Shown piece by piece: positions 6,265 to 9,843 of a DNA stretch of 9,843 nt (within the stretch, counting starts at the first letter, position 1; each line of letters starts with the position of its first letter). This DNA comes from Treponema sp. (lineage in GTDB: Bacteria > Spirochaetota > Spirochaetia > Treponematales > Breznakiellaceae). The notes beneath the pieces are model-generated. The model saw only the letters and a program-made list of their open reading frames with translations. It was not told the origin of the DNA and did no database searches. The translations under genes were made by a program, and so were the position numbers. The DNA is taken from the NCBI GenBank assembly GCA_031273835.1, contig JAISRD010000007.1:1-9843 (forward strand), read 5' to 3'.

Positions 6265-6342
6265 AAAGAGCGTGTATACACAAGGAATCAGCTCCTTATT
6301 CCGGCCCTTAAATCCGGTGTATTCCATCCTTGTTTTTTTAGG

Positions 6343-6348
6343 TATATT
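6343..6348 (+). promoter_or_regulatory. Putative -10 element of the TrmH-family gene
   Basis: TATATT (5/6 to consensus) ends 6 nt before the GTG at 6355. No good -35 is visible at the matching distance. If used, the transcript would begin at or next to the start codon. A 10-bp palindrome GTGTATACAC (6272-6281) lies upstream and offers an alternative -10-like word on either strand. Confidence 0.25.
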
Positions 6349-6354
6349 GTTACG

Positions 6355-7104
6355 GTGCGTAATAACCTTACCGAAGAACTGGCCGTCTGCGGTTTTAACG
6401 CGGTAAAAGCCCTGGGGGAGTTTCACCCCGAAAAAATAAACCGCCTCTTTTTAAGGGAAGACAGGTTCTACCATTTTACCGGGGTCTGTAAAATCCTGGC
6501 GGAACGGAAGCGGCCCTATAAGATCTGCGATGATGAGGAGCTTGAGCGTATATGTAAAAGCAGCCATCACCAGGGGGCGGTTGCGATGATATACCGGCCC
6601 CAGGTGGAGGAACTTTGCGGCGTGGATTTGGAAAACTGGGCGGAGCAGGAAAAAACGGCGGTGCTTCTCTGTGATCTGGGGAACGATCATAACCTGGGCG
6701 CCATAGTGCGATCCGCCGCTTTTTTCGACGCCCCCGCCGTGATCCTGACCAATCCGGGGCTCCTTACCACCAGCGCCTACCGGGTTGCCGAAGGGGGCAT
6801 GGAGCATGTGGGTTTCCGCAGCATAGACAGCGCCCCGGCGTTTGTGCGTAAAGCCTCGAGGACCATGGTAACCATCGGAACCGATCTGCGGGCCCGCCTT
6901 AGGATCGGGGATCTCCCCGATCTGATCCGGGACACAAAAAAACGGGGCGTCGTACTGGTCCTGGGTAACGAAGAAACGGGGCTTCCCCAGGCGGTTAAAG
7001 ATCTCTGCGGTATGCTGGTCCGCATACCCGGAACCGGCGCCGTGGAAAGCCTCAATGTGTCCCAGGCCGCGGCCCTCTTCCTCCACGCCCTCTATGAACG
7101 GTAG
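6355..7104 (+). CDS. TrmH/SpoU-family RNA 2'-O-ribose methyltransferase
   Basis: This is a cytoplasmic S-adenosylmethionine-dependent enzyme that methylates a ribose in rRNA or tRNA. The N-terminal ~90 residues look like the SpoU substrate-binding domain (AVCGFNAVKALGEFHPEKI). The C-terminal SPOUT domain has all three motifs: NLGAIVRSAAFF (113-124), LVLGNEETGL (201-210) and IPGTGAVESLNVSQAAA (224-240), which form the knotted cofactor pocket and dimer interface. The open frame extends upstream to an ATG at 6181, but that stretch has no family similarity and crosses the polA start region. I therefore chose the GTG at 6355, giving 249 residues, close to RlmB in length. There is no strong ribosome binding site (only AGG 12 nt upstream). 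The architecture resembles RlmB (23S rRNA Gm2251), but the target nucleotide cannot be told from sequence. The next gene overlaps its last 11 bp. Confidence 0.9.
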   Translation: MRNNLTEELAVCGFNAVKALGEFHPEKINRLFLREDRFYHFTGVCKILAERKRPYKICDDEELERICKSSHHQGAVAMIYRPQVEELCGVDLENWAEQEKTAVLLCDLGNDHNLGAIVRSAAFFDAPAVILTNPGLLTTSAYRVAEGGMEHVGFRSIDSAPAFVRKASRTMVTIGTDLRARLRIGDLPDLIRDTKKRGVVLVLGNEETGLPQAVKDLCGMLVRIPGTGAVESLNVSQAAALFLHALYER

Positions 7105-7843
7105 CGGCGCAAGGGACGGCGCGCCGGAGGACCGGGCCGGAGACCTGACGGCCCTGATACGCCGCCGCATCGAAAGCCGCTACCGGCGTCTTTGTTTTGT
7201 TCAGCAGGAACTTGCCAAACTGGACGCGGCGGCCTCCGAAACGGCGTCCCCCGGAACGGAGACCTCCGGAACGGAGGACGGCGCGCCGGGCGGTTCCGGC
7301 GTTTTGCCGGGCAGTTTTGAGGATTTTGTATTTGCCCGGATTGATTTTTCGATCTACAAAAAAATTGACGATGGGGAATTCCGCCTGCTCTTTGAAGAGG
7401 GCCTTGACGATTACAGCGGGGAATACCTGAAAGAGGCCTTCGGCATGGGCCGGGAGGAAGTGCGGGACGCCATCGCCGCCGCTTATGTTAAAATCGGTCC
7501 CTTCAGGGTCTGCAAAAAGGCCGGATTGACACTCCTTTCGATCATGAGAACCCTCCACAGCTCTTTGGACTTTGCCCCCCTTTTCCACCGGGGGGAAGTA
7601 TCCGGCGGGGAACAGTACCGGGCCCTTATCGCCGCCCTGGACGGAGTTGAAATCCGCCACGGCGACGGCATGACGACCCGGCTCTTTGTCCCCCACCAGG
7701 GCAGCGCGCTTTGCGGGACCTTTCATCCCCTGGGCAAAGCGCATACCCTGACCCTGATACCGGCCCCCGGCTTTACCGCCTGGGCCGCCCGTGCTCGCGC
7801 CAGCGCTGTTCCGGGGCGGGAAACGCATAGTCCCTGCCGTTAA
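7094..7843 (+). CDS. Unrecognised hypothetical protein (249 aa) coupled to the methyltransferase
   Basis: I do not recognise this protein. It has no signal peptide and no clear membrane helix, so it is probably cytoplasmic. Residues 14-46 (DLTALIRRRIESRYRRLCFVQQELAKLD) look like a charged helix or short coiled coil. A Gly/Ser/Thr-rich linker follows (about 46-75) that contains three 15-bp repeats. Then comes a longer globular part, with FEDFVFARIDFSIYKKIDDG, EFRLLFEEGLDDYSGEYLKEAFGMGREEVRDAIAAAY split by acidic patches, and CKKAGLTLLSIMRTL. The ATG at 7094 overlaps the methyltransferase stop (7102-7104) and has no ribosome binding site, so translational coupling is likely. An upstream in-frame ATG at 7055 is deeper in the methyltransferase and less likely. 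Its last 71 bp overlap the convergent gene on the other strand, and the tail (residues after about 225) is Ala/Arg-rich and may not be conserved. Confidence 0.65.
   Translation: MNGSGARDGAPEDRAGDLTALIRRRIESRYRRLCFVQQELAKLDAAASETASPGTETSGTEDGAPGGSGVLPGSFEDFVFARIDFSIYKKIDDGEFRLLFEEGLDDYSGEYLKEAFGMGREEVRDAIAAAYVKIGPFRVCKKAGLTLLSIMRTLHSSLDFAPLFHRGEVSGGEQYRALIAALDGVEIRHGDGMTTRLFVPHQGSALCGTFHPLGKAHTLTLIPAPGFTAWAARARASAVPGRETHSPCR
7235..7279 (+). repeat. Three imperfect 15-bp tandem repeats in coding sequence
   Basis: Three in-frame copies, TCCGAAACGGCGTCC, CCCGGAACGGAGACC and TCCGGAACGGAGGAC, encode SETAS, PGTET and SGTED in the linker of the unrecognised 249-aa protein. The second and third copies share CCGGAACGGAG exactly. 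Copy-number change would lengthen or shorten the linker by five residues without a frameshift. Confidence 0.75.
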
Positions 7844-8186
7844 GGGTAAGTTTGGTTACCCATAAAAACCGCGCGCCGGCATCCGGGGGAGCCGCACCGG
7901 CCCGGCCTTCCAGCCTGACGGCGGCGCCTTCCTTAAACCCGTCGACAAAGCCGACGAGCCTGTGAAGGCCGGGGGTATAATAATTTACCCCGTTCGAGAC
8001 CACGGCAATATGTCCGTCGACCAGTTGTAAATTCCCGCTTACCGTAAGCGCCTCCGCCGTGAACCGCGGACCGGGTCCCCGGCCCCTGTCTCTGTCCCGG
8101 CCTCTGCCGTGTCCATGGGCCGACGCCGCCCCCGCGCAAAGCAGACCGATAAGAAGAACCATGAAGACGCGTTTTGTATTTTTCAT
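7773..8186 (-). CDS. Small secreted protein with a His/Gly/Arg/Asp-rich N-terminus
   Basis: The 137-residue product starts with a classic signal peptide (MKNTKRVFMVLLIGLLCAGAASA), probably cut after residue 23. The mature N-terminus is low-complexity (HGHGRGRDRDRGRG), followed by a compact domain of about 75 residues. That domain has alternating strands: VSGNLQLVDGHIAVVSNG, NYYTPGLHRLVGFVDGFKEGA, VRLEGRA and LWVTKLTLNGRDYAF. I recall similar small exported proteins in treponemes but cannot name a family. The pattern suggests a small beta-barrel such as an OB-fold, which is inference. The start has a good ribosome binding site (AAAGGAAG, 4 nt from the ATG). A near-perfect sigma-54 promoter lies 54-70 bp upstream, giving a leader of about 43 nt. 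Its 3' end overlaps the convergent 249-aa gene by 71 bp. Expression is therefore likely to depend on RpoN and an activator. Confidence 0.8.
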   Translation of the reverse strand: MKNTKRVFMVLLIGLLCAGAASAHGHGRGRDRDRGRGPGPRFTAEALTVSGNLQLVDGHIAVVSNGVNYYTPGLHRLVGFVDGFKEGAAVRLEGRAGAAPPDAGARFLWVTKLTLNGRDYAFPAPEQRWREHGRPRR

Positions 8187-8239
8187 ATACTTCCTTTGTG
8201 TTTAAAGTCCACATGACTATTGAATTGCCTTATTTATAT

Positions 8240-8256
8240 AGCAAGAACCGTGCCAA
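8240..8256 (-). promoter_or_regulatory. Sigma-54 (RpoN) -24/-12 promoter
   Basis: On the minus strand TTGGCACGGTTCTTGCT matches the sigma-54 consensus YTGGCACGRNNNTTGCW at every defined position, with the required GG-N10-GC spacing. The predicted start is near 8229, 43 nt before the ATG at 8186 of the small secreted-protein gene, whose ribosome binding site lies between. Sigma-54 holoenzyme needs an AAA+ enhancer-binding activator. Its binding site would be expected upstream, in the region occupied by the 8293-8446 palindromic element. The promoter match is seen directly; regulation is inferred. Confidence 0.85.
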
Positions 8257-8292
8257 GCGGGCGCAAAAAGCCTCCCCCCGCCCGGGAATTCT

Positions 8293-8446
8293 AATTAAAC
8301 CACAGACCACACGGAAGACACGGACAAAAAGAAGAAATTTTACCACGGAAGGCACGAAAAAGACGAAAGGCTTGTTTGCAATCTTTATCTTTGCATCTCT
8401 TTTTTAGTGTCTTTAGTGGTTTTCTTCGTGTCCGTAGTGGTTAATT
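8293..8446. repeat. Palindromic intergenic repeat element of about 154 bp (MITE-like)
   Basis: The ends are inverted: AATTAAACCAC (8293-8303) and GTGGTTAATT (8437-8446). The similarity continues inward imperfectly, with CACGGAAGACAC on the left and GTGTC, TTCTTCGTGTCCG on the right. The left half contains two related tandem units, CCACACGGAAGACACGGACA (from 8308) and CCACGGAAGGCACGAAAAAG (from 8343). No open reading frame of note or clear target-site duplication is seen. The type resembles CACGGA-rich palindromic repeats scattered between genes in many bacterial genomes. It lies upstream of the sigma-54 promoter and downstream of the 229-aa gene. Confidence 0.6.
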
Positions 8447-8472
8447 ACCTGTTTCCCCTGCGGATGTAACGT

Positions 8473-8507
8473 TTTTACCCGCCCGCGGGAAGTCCGGGCG
8501 GGTAAAA
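8473..8507. other. 13-bp perfect hairpin downstream of the 229-aa gene
   Basis: TTTTACCCGCCCG (8473-8485) and CGGGCGGGTAAAA (8495-8507) are perfect inverted copies around a 9-nt loop. It starts 17 nt past the stop of the minus-strand gene at 8524. In both reading directions the arm that comes first is T-rich and the arm that follows ends in A, so the usual U-run after the stem is missing. It may stabilise or end the transcript, but it is not a textbook intrinsic terminator. Together with the sigma-54 site and the repeat it fills most of the gene-free stretch 8187-8523. Confidence 0.6.
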
Positions 8508-8523
8508 TTTTCCCGGCGGGCCT

Positions 8524-9213
8524 TCAATAGGCGGCGAAGGGAGTTATGGCGCCGATTTCAACGTAAAAACGCGCCGGGACGGCCCACTGTCCCTTTTCAT
8601 TCCGGAACGGGGGGAAGGCCGCCAGGCTGATGGCGCCCCTTACTTCCCTGGGGCGGTTCCGTTCGCTGCCCCTGAGTACGGCCCGCAGGGCGGCCCGGGC
8701 GGCGTCTTCAAGGGCGGCGAATTTTCCAGCCGGGGAACGGCCCCAGGCCTGGGCGCTCCGCAGGCTGCCGCTTTTCCACATGACCAGACGCCGGCGCTGG
8801 GCGGCGCTGGTCCGGTAATCGAACCACAGGCGGAGCCGGCCTTCCCCTATGGCCGCATCGGTAACGGCCATATTGGGATCATCCCCGGCGACGGTCCCCA
8901 GGGGGATAAGTTCCAGCCTTTCTTCGATACCCCGGGCCTTTTCCCCCACGTCATAGCGGAAGGACCAGCCGTAGATCATGCCGCCGAAGAGGCGGGCCGC
9001 CTCATCCAGGGCCCTGCGGCGCGCTTCCTCCGGGACCGGGGGGTATTTTTCATCAATGGTAATAGTGGTATTTGAATCCACACCGGACCCGGACTGAAAG
9101 CCGAATATCGGCTCCAGGTCTATGCTCAGTTCCCCCCTCAGGGCTTCCTCCTGGGCGGGGAGGGGGATCAGGACGGCAAGGAGGAACAAAAAAAGCGCGG
9201 GACCTCTCATCAT
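8524..9213 (-). CDS. Secreted hypothetical protein (229 aa)
   Basis: I do not recognise the family. The first 20 residues (MMRGPALFLFLLAVLIPLPA) form a signal peptide probably cut before QEEAL, so the protein is likely exported to the periplasm or beyond. The mature part has GELSIDLEPIFGFQSGSG near its start and a helix-like PEEARRRALDEAARLFGGMIYGW at about 61-83. It continues with RYDVGEK, RLRLWFDYR, an Ala-rich helix AALEDAARAALRAVLRG (166-182), and a C-terminus RFYVEIGAITPFAAY. The mix of strands and one repeated amphipathic helix suggests a compact soluble domain. The start codon pair ATG ATG has no ribosome binding site. A weak promoter-like pair (TTGAAG, 18 bp, GATACT) lies within 35 bp. 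The gene is divergent from the rhomboid gene with only 55 bp between the starts, so the two may be regulated together. Confidence 0.75.
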   Translation of the reverse strand: MMRGPALFLFLLAVLIPLPAQEEALRGELSIDLEPIFGFQSGSGVDSNTTITIDEKYPPVPEEARRRALDEAARLFGGMIYGWSFRYDVGEKARGIEERLELIPLGTVAGDDPNMAVTDAAIGEGRLRLWFDYRTSAAQRRRLVMWKSGSLRSAQAWGRSPAGKFAALEDAARAALRAVLRGSERNRPREVRGAISLAAFPPFRNEKGQWAVPARFYVEIGAITPFAAY

Positions 9214-9217
9214 CTAT

Positions 9218-9261
9218 AGTATCGGTTCCGTCTTGTCAGAGCTTCAACTTGGGGTTATGGT
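9218..9261. promoter_or_regulatory. Putative divergent promoters between the 229-aa gene and the rhomboid gene
   Basis: Rightward, TTGTCA (9233-9238) and TATGGT (9256-9261) are 17 bp apart, and the predicted start near 9268 is next to the rhomboid ATG at 9269. Leftward, TTGAAG (minus strand, 9242-9247) and GATACT (9218-9223) are 18 bp apart, with a predicted start close to the ATG pair at 9213. Each hexamer is only a partial consensus match. The 55-bp gap leaves little room for any other arrangement. Confidence 0.4.
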
Positions 9262-9268
9262 TAGGTGT

Positions 9269-9843
9269 ATGAATATTTTCCGCCGCCAGTTCCGCTACCG
9301 TTTTGATTCCCTGGTTTTTTACCTTATCGGGATCAACGTTCTGGTATTTCTGGCCCAAGGATTGCTTAATTTAACTCCCTTTCTGGCCATGACCCCCTGG
9401 GTGGTGCTCCGGGGCTGGGTCTGGCAGTTTGTTACCTATATGTTTGCCCATGGGAACTGGCAGCACATCCTGTTTAATATGCTGGGCCTTTTTATTTTCG
9501 GGATCCAGGTGGAACGCAGGATGGGAAGCGCCGAGTTCCTGCTTTACTACCTGACCACGGGCATTCTGGCGGGAATTGCTTCCTTTGCGGTCTATCTTTT
9601 TACCGGCGATATCAACGCCCACCTTCTGGGCGCTTCGGGGGCCATCTTTGCCGTGGAACTGGCCTTTGCGGCCTACTACCCCGACGCGCTGATATACATC
9701 TGGGGCATACTGCCCCTCCGGGCGCCGGTGATGGTTTTGGGGTATACCGCCCTGGAAGTGGTTTTCTCCATCACCGGTTCCCAGCGGGGGGTCGCCCATC
9801 TGACCCACCTCTTCGGCTTTGCCGCAGGATGGATGTATTTTCT
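9269..9843 (+). CDS. Rhomboid-family intramembrane serine protease, C-terminus cut by the window end
   Basis: Rhomboids cleave membrane-spanning substrates within the bilayer. The 191 codons present begin MNIFRRQFRYRFDSLVFYLI. They show the family landmarks in order: a first membrane helix (about 14-30), WVWQFVTYMFAHGNWQHILF with Asn70 and His66 in the oxyanion-hole region, GIQVERRMGS (Glu82), and the catalytic GASGAIF (Ser123). THLFGFAAGW follows, with His180 as the likely catalytic base. Both members of the Ser-His dyad are therefore present. The reading frame has no stop before the window edge, and at least the last part is missing. I prefer the ATG at 9269, with AGG 3 nt upstream. An in-frame ATG at 9257 would add four residues (MVRC). 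The gene is divergent from a secreted protein, which could be a substrate or merely a neighbour. Confidence 0.93.
   Translation, partial: MNIFRRQFRYRFDSLVFYLIGINVLVFLAQGLLNLTPFLAMTPWVVLRGWVWQFVTYMFAHGNWQHILFNMLGLFIFGIQVERRMGSAEFLLYYLTTGILAGIASFAVYLFTGDINAHLLGASGAIFAVELAFAAYYPDALIYIWGILPLRAPVMVLGYTALEVVFSITGSQRGVAHLTHLFGFAAGWMYF

Noticed and set aside
6189..6281. The 31-codon upstream extension of polA (start at 6281).
   Set aside because: The extra residues (MYTRSFFCPCPP...) have no polymerase similarity and cross the divergent promoter region; the family start matches MSKSPLYIID at 6188.
6181..6354. The 58-codon upstream extension of the TrmH-family gene.
   Set aside because: It overlaps the polA start and carries the degenerate repeat; family similarity begins at AVCGFNAVKAL, shortly after the GTG at 6355.
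7052..7828. A 258-codon minus-strand open frame opposite the 249-aa gene.
   Set aside because: Gly/Arg-rich shadow translation with no ribosome binding site; the plus-strand frame is coupled to the methyltransferase and has more protein-like composition.
7844..7861. Small hairpin GGGTAA-loop-TTACCC directly after the stop of the 249-aa gene as its terminator.
   Set aside because: Only 6 bp, no U-run after it, and it lies inside the coding sequence of the convergent secreted gene (VTKLTLNG).
8293..8446. The repeat region as a CRISPR array.
   Set aside because: Units are few, unequal and inverted rather than regularly spaced direct repeats, and no cas gene is present.
9371..9808. A 145-codon minus-strand frame at the right end.
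   Set aside because: It is antisense to the rhomboid gene, which has all catalytic motifs in frame.

Overview
The window looks like chromosomal core DNA from a GC-rich treponeme-like spirochaete, with a short accessory-looking stretch at the left end. The assignment is inference. It rests on the divergent, asparagine-bearing P-loop of CoaE, a four-gene polA / TPR-lipoprotein / coaE / SPOR operon, many G/C homopolymers, and secreted proteins of a kind I associate with Treponema. No rRNA, tRNA, CRISPR array, transposase or complete prophage is visible.

Layout. (1) 1-799: two closely spaced minus-strand genes, a 54-codon ORF and a secreted protein leaving the window at base 1, diverge from a plus-strand XRE/Cro-CI-type regulator. 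The 125-bp gap holds two face-to-face sigma-70-like promoters and repeated AGTTAA words, so it resembles an autoregulated switch. (2) 811-6188, minus strand: polA, a TPR lipoprotein, coaE and a membrane-anchored SPOR-domain protein form a tight operon. It is closed by a good Rho-independent terminator at 811-841. (3) 6355-7843, plus strand: a TrmH/SpoU RNA 2'-O-methyltransferase overlaps by 11 bp with an unrecognised 249-aa gene. (4) 7773-8186, minus strand: a small secreted protein has a near-perfect sigma-54 promoter upstream and overlaps convergently with the previous gene. (5) 8187-8523: an intergenic region with the sigma-54 site, a roughly 154-bp palindromic repeat and a 13-bp hairpin. 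(6) 8524-9213, minus strand: an unrecognised secreted protein. (7) 9269 to the end, plus strand: an intramembrane serine protease of the rhomboid family, cut by the window edge.

How the genes may work together. The polA operon mixes DNA repair, CoA synthesis and envelope functions and is probably constitutive housekeeping. The left-end XRE module and the sigma-54-driven secreted gene are the clearest regulated parts. Several genes that head transcription units (XRE, polA, TrmH, rhomboid) lack a convincing Shine-Dalgarno sequence and have a -10-like hexamer only 6-9 nt before the start codon, which suggests leaderless or near-leaderless mRNAs. In contrast, the 54-codon ORF, the left-edge gene, the TPR gene and the sigma-54-driven gene carry clear ribosome binding sites.
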